Counted from the stretch's first letter, positions 30,937-40,530 are shown. The stretch: DNA of 40,739 nt from Caulobacter sp. AP07 (GCF_000281955.1 NZ_AKKF01000206.1:1-40739); one strand, 5' to 3'. Numbers and translations: made by a program. The notes: a model not told the origin generated them from the sequence alone.

Positions 30937-31100
30937 CCCTCTCCCCTTGCGGGAGAGGGTGGCCTCCGAAGGAGGTCGGGTGAAGGGTCGAAAGACGCCA
31001 GACGCCGCGATCAGCCGAAAGGCCGGTCGCGGCGTTTCCCATTTGAGAGACCCCTCATCCGTCGGCGACACCGACACCTTCTCCCCCAAGGGGAGAAGGG
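30937..31100. repeat. Composite palindromic repeat in a convergent gap
   Basis: Hairpins CCCTCTCCC-cttgc-GGGAGAGGG (30937-30959) and CCTTCTCCCC-caa-GGGGAGAAGG (31077-31099) flank a CCTCCGAAGGAGG palindrome and an inner stem ACGCCGCGA (31002-31010) with TCGCGGCGT (31027-31035). The ends resemble a repeat type widespread in alphaproteobacteria. It occupies nearly the whole gap between the antiporter and mccA stops. Confidence 0.8.
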
Positions 31101-31103
31101 TTT

Positions 31104-33092
31104 TCAGGACGCGATGTCGAGCGCCGGCTCCAGCCGCGCCAGCACCACGCCTTCGCTGACCTGGCCGCCGGCGGTCGCCGACAGCTCGGCCACCACGCCG
31201 TCGAACGGCGCGGCCAGGGCGTGCTCCATCTTCATGGCTTCCAGGGTCAGCAAGGTCTGGCCCTTAGTCACCGCCTGCCCCGCCTCGACCGCCACCGAGA
31301 CGATCTTGCCCGGCATCGGCGACAGCACCACCCCGTCCGAAACCGAGACATGGGCCGCGCCGACCTTGGACGCGAAGTCGAACTCACGGACGTCGCCGCC
31401 TTCGAACACATAGAGCGGATCACCGCCGAAGGCCGCGGGCAGCACGTCGACGTCGTCCAGCGGCCGGCCGTCCTCGACGGTGATGTCCCACGACCAGTCG
31501 TCGCCCAGGCTTCCTGAGGGCGCCCCGCCGGCCAGGGCCACGCGCAGCGGCACGGTCTTGCCGTCCACGCTCATCGGCAGGTGCATCGCGGCCCGGGGCC
31601 CGTTCATCCGGAAGCCCAGCAGCCGCGACGGCCCGCCGTTCCAGACGTCGGCCTTGGGGGTGTCGGCCTCCATGAAGGCCTCCAGCCGCTGACCGATGGC
31701 CGCCAGGGTCGGGGCGTCGGAGAAGTCTCGCGCCGTCAGCTGGTCCAGCCGCGCCTCGATGAAGCCGGTGTCGATCGCGCCGTCGATGAAGTCGGGATGG
31801 CTGGCGCATTTGGCCAGGAAGGCGGCGTTGGTCTTGACCGGATACACTTCGACCAGGCGGCAAGCCTGCGCCAGGCGCGCGGCGGCGTCCTCGCGGTCGA
31901 CGCCGTGGGCGATCAGCTTGGCGATCATCGGGTCGTAGAACGGGGTGACCTCACCGCCCTCCTCCACCGCGCTGTCGACCCGCACGTCGCCCTCGGGCAG
32001 CCGGAAGTGGGTCAGCGGCCCGGTGCTGGGCAGGAAGCCGGTGGCGGGGTTCTCGGCGTAGAGGCGGGCCTCCATGGCCCAGCCGTCCAGCGTGATCTCG
32101 TCCTGGCTCAGCGGCAGCGGCTCGCCGGAGGCCACCAGCAGCTGCCATTCGACCAGGTCCTGGCCGGTGACCATCTCGGTGACCGGGTGCTCGACCTGCA
32201 GCCGGGTGTTCATCTCCATGAACCAGATGCGGTCGGCGCGCAGGCCCTCGGAAGCGTCGGCGATGAACTCCACCGTGCCGGCCCCGACATAGCCCACCGC
32301 CTGGGCCGCCTTGACCGCCGCGTCACAGACGGCGGCGCGGGTGGCGTCGTCCATGCCGGGGGCCGGAGCCTCCTCGATGACCTTCTGGTGGCGGCGTTGC
32401 AACGAGCAGTCGCGCTCGAACAGGTGGACGACGTTGCCGTGGCTGTCGCCGAACACCTGCACCTCGATGTGGCGCGGCCGGGTGACGTACTTCTCCAGCA
32501 GCACGCGGTCGTCGCCGAAGCTGGCGGCGGCCTCGCGCTGGCACGAGGCCAGCATGGCCGCGAAGTCCTCGGCCCGCTCGACCTTGCGCATGCCCTTGCC
32601 GCCGCCGCCGGCCACGGCCTTGATCAGCACCGGGAAGCCGATCTTGCCGGCCTCCTGGCTCAAGCGCTCCAGCGACTGGTCGTCGCCCAGATAGCCGGGG
32701 GTCGTCGGCACGCCGGCCGCGATCATCACTTTCTTGGCGGCGTCCTTCAGGCCCATGGCGCGGATCGCCGAGGGCGGCGGCCCGATCCACACCAGGCCGG
32801 CGTCGATCACCGCCTGGGCGAAGTCGGCGTTCTCGGACAGGAAGCCGTAGCCGGGGTGGATCGCCTCGGCCCCGGACTGGCGGGCGGCGGCCAGGATCTT
32901 CTCGGGAACCAGGTAGCTCTCCCGCGCCGGAGCCGGGCCGATCAGGATGGCCATGTCGGCCTCCATCACGAACGGCGCGTGGGCGTCCGCCTCGGAATAG
33001 ACCGCGATCGTCCGCACGCCCAGCTCGCGGGCGGTGCGGATGATCCGACGGGCGATTTCGCCGCGATTGGCGATGAGGACGGAAGAGATCAA
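31104..33092 (-). CDS. mccA: Methylcrotonyl-CoA carboxylase, biotin carboxylase/biotin-carrier (alpha) subunit
   Basis: This 662-residue protein has a biotin carboxylase domain (1 to about 445; GEIARRIIRTARELG, ATP-grasp GGGGKGM at 162-168), a linker and a C-terminal biotin-carrier domain with the biotin site LEAMKMEHAL (Lys621). With MccB it carboxylates 3-methylcrotonyl-CoA in leucine breakdown. Other acyl-CoA carboxylase alpha subunits look alike, so the name leans on the operon. The start is TTG at 33092; the DUF3667 stop TAG sits at a weak AGGA site ten bases upstream. Convergent with a CPA2 antiporter gene across a repeat. Confidence 0.9.
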   Translation of the reverse strand: MISSVLIANRGEIARRIIRTARELGVRTIAVYSEADAHAPFVMEADMAILIGPAPARESYLVPEKILAAARQSGAEAIHPGYGFLSENADFAQAVIDAGLVWIGPPPSAIRAMGLKDAAKKVMIAAGVPTTPGYLGDDQSLERLSQEAGKIGFPVLIKAVAGGGGKGMRKVERAEDFAAMLASCQREAAASFGDDRVLLEKYVTRPRHIEVQVFGDSHGNVVHLFERDCSLQRRHQKVIEEAPAPGMDDATRAAVCDAAVKAAQAVGYVGAGTVEFIADASEGLRADRIWFMEMNTRLQVEHPVTEMVTGQDLVEWQLLVASGEPLPLSQDEITLDGWAMEARLYAENPATGFLPSTGPLTHFRLPEGDVRVDSAVEEGGEVTPFYDPMIAKLIAHGVDREDAAARLAQACRLVEVYPVKTNAAFLAKCASHPDFIDGAIDTGFIEARLDQLTARDFSDAPTLAAIGQRLEAFMEADTPKADVWNGGPSRLLGFRMNGPRAAMHLPMSVDGKTVPLRVALAGGAPSGSLGDDWSWDITVEDGRPLDDVDVLPAAFGGDPLYVFEGGDVREFDFASKVGAAHVSVSDGVVLSPMPGKIVSVAVEAGQAVTKGQTLLTLEAMKMEHALAAPFDGVVAELSATAGGQVSEGVVLARLEPALDIAS

Positions 33093-33102
33093 AACGAAAA
33101 TC

Positions 33103-34455
33103 CTAGATCTGCGCCAGGGCCAGAAGCGCCAGGCCGGCGAGCAGGAGCGAGAAGGAGAACACGGTGGCCCACCAGACGATCAACGTCTTGAGCGTCGCGC
33201 CGACGATGCTGGAGCCGTAGGCGCCCCGCAGGGTCTGGAACAGGTTGATCGGCGTCCAGAGGATCAGCAGGCCGAACCACCAGGGCTTGAGCATGTCGGG
33301 AAGGACCAGGCCCAGGGCGTTGGTCAGGAACGCGAAGGACAGCAGGTTCATCGCCACCAGCAGGTGGTCGTAGATGAAGAATTTGGGCTTGTTGCGATAG
33401 ACCAGCGTCAGGGCCAGGCCGACGATCGGCAGCAGCAGCACCGCCATGCGGTGGCCCCAGGTGAACAGCACCAGTTGATAGAACTCGGGGTTCTCCCGGG
33501 CCCTGGCGATGCCCTCCTTCAGCCAGTTGCGAGCGGCCTTGGACGGATCATGGCCGCCGCCCGCGGCCTCCTTGAGCGCCGTCTGGGCCTCGGGCGGCAG
33601 CGTGGTCGGACCGCGCTCGACGTGGCCGTCGTCGTGGATGGTCACCGCCGGAACCTCGCCGTCCAGCGACAGGCCGCGGATTCGCGCCGCGTCGGCCTTG
33701 CGGGCCTCTTCCGCGGTCAGTCCCATCCCCTCGGGCAACTTGCCGGCGGCGATCTGGTCGGCCTTGGCGACGGCCTCGGCGTAGTGGGTCTGCGCCTGGG
33801 CGACGGCCTCCTGATAGTCGGCGGGCGCCTTGGCGGCGGCCTTCTGATAGCGCGCCAGGGTCTTGGCCCGGTCCTCGTCGGGATCCTTCAGGTCGGCGTC
33901 GCGGTCCTTGGCGGCCTCGGCCAGGGTCGCATCGCGATCCGCCGCCGCTTCCTTCAGGCGGACGTCGCGATCCTGGACGGCGTCGGTGCGCAGCCGGGCG
34001 GCCTCGGCGGCCCGGCCCTGCGGCGTGGCCAGGGCTTCGGCGCGCTTGTGCGCCTTTTCCTCGGCATGGTGCTGGGCCGAGTGGATGGCGTGCTCGGCCG
34101 CGAAGATGAACAGCAGCAACGCGACCAGGAAGGTGCGGAACGGCGGCACGTGCCGCACGATCCGGCCTTCCATATAGTCCTTGGCCAGGCCTCCCGGCTT
34201 CAGGAACAGGGCCGGCAGGGTCAGGGCCAGGCGGCCGTCGAGGTGGAACATCCCCTCGATGGCTTCCCAGAGCAGATGGCCGATCGAGCGCTTGTGGTTG
34301 TCGGCGTTCTGGCCGCAGGCGTGGCAATAGGGACCTTCCAGCGTGGCCCCACAGTTGCCGCACGGTTTTCCCACGCCCTCGAAGGGCTGTTTCTTGCGTG
34401 GTTTGAAGAACTCGCTGAACGAGTCCGCCGCCGCCGCTTCCAGTTCACCCGTCAT
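33103..34455 (-). CDS. DUF3667 membrane protein with zinc ribbon
   Basis: This 450-residue protein has an N-terminal zinc ribbon (CGNCGATLEGPYCHACGQ, about 33-50), the conserved DUF3667 segment HVPPFRTFLVALLLFIF, a central charged helical insert of about 130 residues (about 135-265, rich in Ala, Asp, Lys) and four to five C-terminal transmembrane helices. The function is unknown. It sits between the hydratase and mccA genes on the same strand (19 and 10 bases), so it is probably co-transcribed with the leucine genes. The start has GGGGGCGA upstream. Confidence 0.83.
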   Translation of the reverse strand: MTGELEAAAADSFSEFFKPRKKQPFEGVGKPCGNCGATLEGPYCHACGQNADNHKRSIGHLLWEAIEGMFHLDGRLALTLPALFLKPGGLAKDYMEGRIVRHVPPFRTFLVALLLFIFAAEHAIHSAQHHAEEKAHKRAEALATPQGRAAEAARLRTDAVQDRDVRLKEAAADRDATLAEAAKDRDADLKDPDEDRAKTLARYQKAAAKAPADYQEAVAQAQTHYAEAVAKADQIAAGKLPEGMGLTAEEARKADAARIRGLSLDGEVPAVTIHDDGHVERGPTTLPPEAQTALKEAAGGGHDPSKAARNWLKEGIARARENPEFYQLVLFTWGHRMAVLLLPIVGLALTLVYRNKPKFFIYDHLLVAMNLLSFAFLTNALGLVLPDMLKPWWFGLLILWTPINLFQTLRGAYGSSIVGATLKTLIVWWATVFSFSLLLAGLALLALAQI

Positions 34456-34474
34456 GTCGCCCCCGATCCCGACT

Positions 34475-35302
34475 CTAGTTCGTCCAGCTGGGTTTACGAC
34501 GCGCGAGGAAGGCGCGCACGCCTTCTTGGCCTTCGTCCGACACCCGCCGGCGGGCGATGCGTTTTGCCGTTTCCTCGATCAGGCCACGGTCGATTTTCTG
34601 GTCGACCAGGTCGTTGACCAGGGCCTTGGCGTCGCCGATCGCGCCGGGCGCGCAGGCGGCGACCTCCTCGATCAGGGCGTCCTGGGCGGCCTCCAGGCCG
34701 GCGGCGTCCTCGAACACCTCGTCGACCAGGCCGTAGCTCCAGGCGGCGTCGGCGTCGAACACCCGGCCGGTGGCGAACAATAGCTTGGCGGTGCGCGGGC
34801 CGAGCGCCGCGATCACATAGGGACTGATGGTGGCCGGGGTCAGGCCCAGCTTGACCTCCGAGAAGGCGAACCTGGCGTCGGCCGTGGCCAGGGCGTGGTC
34901 GCAGGCGGCGACCAGGCCGGCCCCGCCGCCGAACGCCGGGCCTTCGACCAGGGCCACGGTCAGGGCCGGAACATCGTGCAGGGCCTTGAGCATGTGGGCC
35001 AGGCCCAGGGCGTCATCGCGGTTGTCGTCCTCGCTCCAGTCGGCGGCCGAGGCCATCCATTCCAGGTCGGCGCCGGCGCTGAACGCCCCGCCCACCCCGC
35101 GCAGGAAGACGATCCGCACACCCTCGGCCCCGTGCAGGGTCTCGAAGGCCTGATGCAGGGCGGCGATGGTGGCGGCGTCGAAGGCGTTCTTCTTGGCCGG
35201 ACGGTTGATCCAGACGGTCACCGCGCCGCCTTCCGTGGAATCCATGTGGACCAGCGGGCTCATGGCGTCGGTGTCGGGAACCTCGGCGATCGGATTGGTC
35301 AT
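34475..35302 (-). CDS. Enoyl-CoA hydratase/isomerase family, probable methylglutaconyl-CoA hydratase
   Basis: This 275-residue crotonase-fold protein has the oxyanion-forming GGAFSAGADLEW (about 90) and GPAFGGGAGLVAACDHALA (about 135-150), which also carry the family's catalytic-residue region. Its place between the two methylcrotonyl-CoA carboxylase subunits suggests hydration of 3-methylglutaconyl-CoA to HMG-CoA (LiuC/AUH role); this is inferred, since the family is broad. The ATG at 35302 overlaps the GNAT stop as ATGA. HMG-CoA lyase is not in the window. Confidence 0.88.
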   Translation of the reverse strand: MTNPIAEVPDTDAMSPLVHMDSTEGGAVTVWINRPAKKNAFDAATIAALHQAFETLHGAEGVRIVFLRGVGGAFSAGADLEWMASAADWSEDDNRDDALGLAHMLKALHDVPALTVALVEGPAFGGGAGLVAACDHALATADARFAFSEVKLGLTPATISPYVIAALGPRTAKLLFATGRVFDADAAWSYGLVDEVFEDAAGLEAAQDALIEEVAACAPGAIGDAKALVNDLVDQKIDRGLIEETAKRIARRRVSDEGQEGVRAFLARRKPSWTN

Positions 35303-35859
35303 CGGTCTTGGCCTTCCTGAAGCCTGCCTTCGGGGGGTCTGGGCAGGCGGTACATCACATGAGAACGCAGAGGATGACCCGGCGCGAGGGCCGGGTGGTC
35401 GAAGTCGCGCGTTTCGTCACGCAGGAAACCCAGCCGGCGCATCACCGCCTGGGAACGTGCGTTGGTCCGCGCCGTGTAGGCCAGCAGTTCGTCGTTCGGC
35501 AGGCGATCAAAACCGTCGGCCAGGACCGCCGGCATGACCGTCGAGATCAGGCCCCGGCCTTGAGCCTCCGACCGCAGCCGCCAGACCGCCTCGACGCCGA
35601 AGAACGGCAGGCCCTCACGCGTCGCCTGCAGGCCCGCCGCCCCGACCACCTGACCGTCGGCGTCGAGCACCGCCCAGACGCCCCAGCCGCGCTCGGCCAC
35701 GTGGGCCGCCGCGCGTTCGAAGTTCCGCCGACTCGTCTCGGCCGACCAGGCGCCGCCCAGCCATTGAGCGACGCCGGGGTCCTGGTGCAGGGTCTCCCAG
35801 GCCGGGAATTCGACCTCCGTCCAGGCGCGCAGGCGCGGATGCGGCGCGACCACCGCCAT
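35299..35859 (-). CDS. GNAT-family N-acetyltransferase (RimJ/RimL-like)
   Basis: This 186-residue protein has the acetyl-CoA-binding loop around RSEAQGRGLISTVM (about 102-115) and the downstream ARTNARSQAVMRRLGFLRDETR motif of the RimJ/RimL subgroup. It would acetylate an amine of a protein or small molecule; the substrate is unknown. The ATG at 35859 shares one base with the mccB stop, and its end overlaps the hydratase start by four bases, so it is embedded in the operon. Such genes occur next to leucine-degradation genes in Caulobacterales, but a metabolic role is not established. Confidence 0.85.
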   Translation of the reverse strand: MAVVAPHPRLRAWTEVEFPAWETLHQDPGVAQWLGGAWSAETSRRNFERAAAHVAERGWGVWAVLDADGQVVGAAGLQATREGLPFFGVEAVWRLRSEAQGRGLISTVMPAVLADGFDRLPNDELLAYTARTNARSQAVMRRLGFLRDETRDFDHPALAPGHPLRSHVMYRLPRPPEGRLQEGQDR

Positions 35860-37466
35860 CACATCCGGAACACGCCGAAGGTGGTGTCCGGGATCGGGGC
35901 GTTGAGGCTGGCGCTGATCGCCAGGCCCAGCACGTCGCGGGTCTGGACCGGGTCGATGATGCCGTCGTCCCACAGGCGGGCGGTGGCGTGGTAGGGGTCG
36001 CCCTCGGCCTCGTAGCGGGCGCGGATCGGGGCCTTGAAGGCCTCCTCGTCCTCGGCGGCCCAGGTCTCGCCCTTGGCCTCCAGGCCGTCGCGCTTGATCG
36101 TGGACAGCACGCTGGCCGCCTGCTCGCCGCCCATCACCGAGATGCGGCTGTTGGGCCAGGTGAACAGGAAGCGCGGGCTGTAGGCCCGGCCGCACATGCC
36201 GTAGTTGCCGGCCCCGAACGACCCGCCGATCAGCACCGTGAACTTCGGCACCTCGGCGCTGGCGACCGCCGTGACCAGCTTGGCGCCGTCCTTGGCGATG
36301 CCGCCGGCCTCGTACTTGCCGCCGACCATGAAGCCCGAGATGTTCTGCAGGAACACCAGCGGAATCTTGCGCTTGCAGGCCAACTCGATGAAGTGCGCGC
36401 CCTTCACGGCGCTTTCGCTGAACAGCACGCCGTTATTGGCCAGGATCGCCACCGGCTGGCCCCAGATGCGGGCGAAGCCGCAGACCAGGGTCGTGCCGTA
36501 CAGCGCCTTGAACTCGTCGAACACGCTGCCGTCGACGATGCGGGCGATCACTTCGCGCACGTCGTAGGGCGCGCGCACGTCGGTGGGGACGATGCCGTAC
36601 AGCTCGGCCGGGTCGTGGACCGGCGGCCTGGCCTCGTGGATCTCGGTCTCGACGCGCTTGGTGGTGTTGAGGTTGGCGACGATCAAGCGGACGATCTCCA
36701 GCGCGTGCTCGTCGTCATTGGCCACGTGGTCGACCACGCCCGAGCGCCGGCCGTGGGTGTCGGCCCCGCCCAGTTCCTCGGCCGAGATCACCTCGCCGGT
36801 GGCGGCCTTCACCAGCGGCGGGCCGGCCAGGAAGATGGTGCCCTGGTCGCGGACGATCACCGTCTCGTCGCTCATGGCCGGCACATAGGCCCCGCCGGCC
36901 GTGCACGAGCCCATGACGCAGGCGATCTGGGCGATGCCCGCCGCGCTCATCCGCGCCTGGTTGAAGAAGATGCGGCCGAAATGGTCGCGGTCGGGGAACA
37001 CCTCGGCCTGGTGCGGCAGGTTCGCCCCGCCGCTGTCGACCAGATAGACGCACGGCAGGCGATTCTGCTGAGCGATCTCCTGGGCGCGAAGGTGCTTCTT
37101 CACGGTCATCGGGAAATAGGCGCCGCCCTTCACCGTGGCGTCGTTGGCGACGATCATGACCTCGCGGCCCGACACCCGGCCGATGCCGGTGATCACGCCC
37201 GCCCCGGGGGCCTCGCCATTGTAGAGGTCGCAGGCCGCCAGCTGGCCGATCTCCAGGAACGGCGAGCCGGGGTCGAGCAGGCGCTCGACCCGCTGGCGCG
37301 GCAGCAGCTTGCCGCGCGCAGCATGGCGATGGCGGGCGGTTTCCGGACCGCCGAGGGCCGCGGTGGCGACCCTTTCGCGCAGCGCCTGGGCCAGGGCCCG
37401 GTTGTGCGCGGCGTTTTTGGCGAACGACTCGCCGTTTTTGTCGATACCCGTGTTCATCTTCGGCAT
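35859..37466 (-). CDS. mccB: Methylcrotonyl-CoA carboxylase, carboxyltransferase (beta) subunit
   Basis: This 535-residue protein matches the usual length of MccB when the ATG at 37466 is used (an ATG at 37457 is also possible; one at 37529 would add an atypical stretch). It has two crotonase-like halves: [23 protein letters not shown] and [21 protein letters not shown] near the N-terminus, [16 protein letters not shown] in the middle and [20 protein letters not shown] in the C-terminal half. It transfers the carboxyl group from biotin to methylcrotonyl-CoA. It heads the operon. Its promoter must lie in the 92-base gap shared with the divergent patatin gene. Confidence 0.95.
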   Translation of the reverse strand: MPKMNTGIDKNGESFAKNAAHNRALAQALRERVATAALGGPETARHRHAARGKLLPRQRVERLLDPGSPFLEIGQLAACDLYNGEAPGAGVITGIGRVSGREVMIVANDATVKGGAYFPMTVKKHLRAQEIAQQNRLPCVYLVDSGGANLPHQAEVFPDRDHFGRIFFNQARMSAAGIAQIACVMGSCTAGGAYVPAMSDETVIVRDQGTIFLAGPPLVKAATGEVISAEELGGADTHGRRSGVVDHVANDDEHALEIVRLIVANLNTTKRVETEIHEARPPVHDPAELYGIVPTDVRAPYDVREVIARIVDGSVFDEFKALYGTTLVCGFARIWGQPVAILANNGVLFSESAVKGAHFIELACKRKIPLVFLQNISGFMVGGKYEAGGIAKDGAKLVTAVASAEVPKFTVLIGGSFGAGNYGMCGRAYSPRFLFTWPNSRISVMGGEQAASVLSTIKRDGLEAKGETWAAEDEEAFKAPIRARYEAEGDPYHATARLWDDGIIDPVQTRDVLGLAISASLNAPIPDTTFGVFRM

Positions 37467-37558
37467 TAGCGAGGCATAGCCTTTTCCGTTTCGTCCCGAA
37501 AGCCGCAGTTTTTGACCTTCGATGGCCAAGTTCAGCGGTTCAAGTTAGCGTTCCACCC

Positions 37559-39343
37559 GTGGTCACCCTGCCCGACTTCATGGCCGATACGGCCCTCGCC
37601 CGGCTCTTCGCGCAAGAACATCGCGAAGGCGACGCCGCCTGGTTCTCCTTGCCCGGCGGCGCGACACTCTACGCGCCCGGCGAGGCGGCGGACTATCTCT
37701 ACTTCCTGCGCACCGGCCGGTTAGGCGCGTTTCGGCGGGAGGAAGGCCAGGAGCCGCAGTTTCTGGGGGTGATCCGCCCCGGCGAGCCGGCCGGCGAGAT
37801 GGCGATGATCGCCGGCGCGCCGCATTCGGCCAACCTGGTGGCCCTGCGCGATTCGGAAATCCTCGCCCTGCCCCGCGCCGCCTTCTTCGAGGCGGTCGAG
37901 CGCGATCCGGCGGTGATGATCGAGCTGTCGCGGCTGATGATCCGCCGGGCCCGCCAGGCCGGGGCCCACGCCTCGATCGGCGACCCGTCGGTCTACGGCT
38001 TCATCGCCGTCGAGCCCGGCAAGCTGATCCGCCCGATCGTCGAGCGCATCGCCCACGCCATCCTGGCCCTGGGCTACTCAGTCACCGTCGAGGGGGCCGA
38101 GTCGCTGCTGGCCCCGACCGAATGGTTCAGCAATGTCGAGCGCCGCCACGACTTCGTGCTGTACGTGGCCGAGGCCAGCGAGACCGCCTGGAAGCACGTG
38201 GTCGGGCGGCAGGTGGACCGCCTGTTCCGCGTCGGCCAGGGCGACCGCAAGCCGCCGCCGGTCATCCCGTCCTACGCCTCGGGCCCGTTGCAGGACCAGC
38301 GCCTGGTCGACCTGATCCTGCTGCAGCCGGCCAGCGTGACCCATCCCAAGGGCTCGGCCGAGTGGCTGAACGCCACCCAGGCCGCCCGCCTGTTCCACCT
38401 GCGCGAGAACGGCATGGCCGATGTCGAGCGCCTGGCCCGGGTGTTGACCGGCCAGTCGGTCGGGCTGGTGCTGTCGGGCGGCGGGGCCCGCGCCTACGCC
38501 CATGTCGGCGCCATCCAGGCCCTGCGCGAGCGCGGCGTGCCGATCGACTTCGTCGGCGGCTCGTCGATGGGCGCCGTGGTCGCCGCCGGCCTGGCCATGG
38601 GCTGGGACGACGGCGAGATGGAGACCCGCATCCGCAAGGCCTTCGTGGATTCCAGCCCGCTGGACGACATCGCCTTCCCGCTGGTGGCCATGACCCGGGG
38701 CCTGAAGGTCAAGGCGCGGCTGGAGGAGCATTTCGACGACATCGAGATCGCCGACCTGTGGCTGCCGTTCTTCTGCGTCTCGTCGAACCTGACCTCGGGG
38801 GCCTATCACCTGCACCGCCAGGGCGTGCTGCAGGACGCCCTGCGGGCCTCGATCTCGCTGCCCGGCGTGCTGCCGCCAGTCGCCGACGGCAATTCGGTGC
38901 TGGTCGACGGCGCGGTGATGAAGAACTTCCCGGCCGACGTGATGCGTGCCTTCCAGCTGGGCCCGATCGTCGGGGTCGACGTCACGCGCGGCCGCAGCAT
39001 CACCGCCGAGGACGTCGATCGCCCAGCCTCGCTGTGGACCTGGTTCTGGTCGGGCGAATGGCGCAAGGGTCCGCCGATCGTCGCCCTGCTGATGCGGGCC
39101 GCCACGGTGTCGACCGGCCGCGATCTGGCGGCCAGCCGCGAGGCCTCGGACGTGCTGATCACCCCCAAGCTCAACGAGATCGACATCCGCGACTGGAAGG
39201 CCTTCGAACCCGCGGTCGCGGCCGGACGCACCGCCGCGGCGCTGGCGCTGGACAGCCTGGGCAAGCCGGTCACCGAGCTGCGGCGCCGCCCCAGCCTCGC
39301 CGACCTGGCCCGCGCCGCCGTCAGTAGCGTTGGGCGACCATGA
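37559..39343 (+). CDS. Patatin-like phospholipase with N-terminal cyclic-nucleotide-binding domain
   Basis: This 594-residue protein (574-590 if an internal ATG at 37580 is used) has a CNB/Crp-like domain (about 18-130: FSLPGGATLYAPGEAADYLYFLRTG, GEPAGEMAMIAG), a linker domain (about 140-280) and a patatin domain (about 300-480) with the oxyanion GGGARAYAHVGA (about 307), the nucleophile GGSSMGA (Ser near 335) and the Asp in DGAVMKNF (about 450). It resembles bacterial NTE/RssA-type esterases. It probably hydrolyses phospholipids and may be gated by a nucleotide. Its end overlaps the convergent Tam gene by 23 bases. Confidence 0.9.
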   Translation: MVTLPDFMADTALARLFAQEHREGDAAWFSLPGGATLYAPGEAADYLYFLRTGRLGAFRREEGQEPQFLGVIRPGEPAGEMAMIAGAPHSANLVALRDSEILALPRAAFFEAVERDPAVMIELSRLMIRRARQAGAHASIGDPSVYGFIAVEPGKLIRPIVERIAHAILALGYSVTVEGAESLLAPTEWFSNVERRHDFVLYVAEASETAWKHVVGRQVDRLFRVGQGDRKPPPVIPSYASGPLQDQRLVDLILLQPASVTHPKGSAEWLNATQAARLFHLRENGMADVERLARVLTGQSVGLVLSGGGARAYAHVGAIQALRERGVPIDFVGGSSMGAVVAAGLAMGWDDGEMETRIRKAFVDSSPLDDIAFPLVAMTRGLKVKARLEEHFDDIEIADLWLPFFCVSSNLTSGAYHLHRQGVLQDALRASISLPGVLPPVADGNSVLVDGAVMKNFPADVMRAFQLGPIVGVDVTRGRSITAEDVDRPASLWTWFWSGEWRKGPPIVALLMRAATVSTGRDLAASREASDVLITPKLNEIDIRDWKAFEPAVAAGRTAAALALDSLGKPVTELRRRPSLADLARAAVSSVGRP

Positions 39344-40097
39344 ACATCCGGGTGAACGGAAACAGCGTCACCCCATCGGCGCGACGCGGATAGTCGATCG
39401 CCAGCCGGGCCCGCCAGGCCGTCAGGAAGGCCGCCCGTTCGGCGGGGTCCTCCAACGCTTCCAGATAGGGCTTGAGGCTGGTCCCCGAAGTCCAGTCGAC
39501 GATCGGGTCCTCGCCGCCCAGGGCGTGGACATAGGTCGTGACCCAGATGTCGAGCTCGGCGCTGAGCGGCGACAGCCAGTCGTGATAGGGCCGAGGATCG
39601 ACGCCGGACCGCACGCGCTCCAGATCGACCAGGCGCGGCGCCCAGGGGCCGTCCTGGGCCACCTCGCGCAGGCTGCGCCGCCAGCCGTCGTCGGCCACCA
39701 CCGGGATCTGGCAGGCCAGGACCCCGCCGGGCGCCAGCAGGCCCATCAGGCGCGGGAACAGCGTCTCGTGATGGTCCAGCCACTGCAAGGCGGCGTTGGT
39801 GAAGATCAGGTCGGGCGGAATCTCGGGCGCAAAGCCGGCGATGTCGCCCAGCACCCAGTCGATGTCGCCGCGCATCGCCCGGCCGCGGGCCAGCATCTCG
39901 GGGCTGGAGTCCAGGCCGTGCACCCGGGCTTCCGGATGGCGGGCGGCCAGCAGGGCGGCGTGCTCCCCCGTGCCGCAGCCCAGGTCCCAGATCTCGCGAG
40001 GGTCCAGGCCCCGCGGAATCTGCAGCATCAGGTCGAGCGCCGGGCGGTCGCGATAGGCCTTGTAGCGCTGGTAGACGTCTGGGTCCCAGGTCGGCAT
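39321..40097 (-). CDS. tam: Trans-aconitate 2-methyltransferase-like SAM methyltransferase
   Basis: This 258-residue class I methyltransferase has motif I DLGCGTGEH (38-46), VHGLDSSPEML, GDIAGFAPEIPPDLIFTNAALQWLDH and ALEDPAERAAFLTAWRARL. Tam methylates trans-aconitate, which otherwise inhibits aconitase. Length and the FTNAALQW motif agree with Tam, but the substrate is not proven. The ATG at 40097 has GGAGGG eight bases upstream, and the extra nine upstream residues are not used. Its 3' end overlaps the patatin gene. Confidence 0.85.
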   Translation of the reverse strand: MPTWDPDVYQRYKAYRDRPALDLMLQIPRGLDPREIWDLGCGTGEHAALLAARHPEARVHGLDSSPEMLARGRAMRGDIDWVLGDIAGFAPEIPPDLIFTNAALQWLDHHETLFPRLMGLLAPGGVLACQIPVVADDGWRRSLREVAQDGPWAPRLVDLERVRSGVDPRPYHDWLSPLSAELDIWVTTYVHALGGEDPIVDWTSGTSLKPYLEALEDPAERAAFLTAWRARLAIDYPRRADGVTLFPFTRMFMVAQRY

Positions 40098-40237
40098 CGG
40101 CCCTCCACGGTCAAGCTGCGACAATCAGTCCGCCTATTTGGCCCGACCCGTCGCTTTTGTCGCATGGGTCAACGGCCGGACAGCGTCTAAGTTGTGGTCA
40201 AGGCGCTCATCCAACGCGCCACAGGAAGGAAACCACC

Positions 40238-40363
40238 GTGAACCGCGCCGTCGCCATCGCCGCCAAGGTCCCGACTTTGAACGTGCACCGCGCGGGCATG
40301 CTGGTTCTCAACACCGGTTTCTGGATCCTCATCATCCTGGCCGGGCGAGCCCTCTACGCCTGA
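40238..40363 (+). CDS. Small membrane peptide (41 residues)
   Basis: The start is GTG at 40238, with AGGAAGGA eight bases upstream, which is stronger than an upstream in-frame ATG at 40157. The peptide reads NRAVAIAAKVPTLNVHRAGM and then a hydrophobic stretch (about residues 19-38, ending LAGRALYA). It is a single-pass membrane peptide with a basic N-terminal side, and no family was recognised. The gene is divergent from tam, with about 140 bases between starts. Confidence 0.6.
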   Translation: MNRAVAIAAKVPTLNVHRAGMLVLNTGFWILIILAGRALYA

Positions 40364-40530
40364 CGACGATGATGCGGCCCCGGGTCGCGCTTATTCCCCC
40401 TTTGCGCGACCCGGGAATGCCCGGCTTTCGCGCGGCTCGGCCGGATTGCGGGGCAAATGCCCACCGCGACCTACTGTCGCTGTATTACCCTCTTTGCAGA
40501 ACCACCGATCGGCGCCCATATTCCTCTTGT

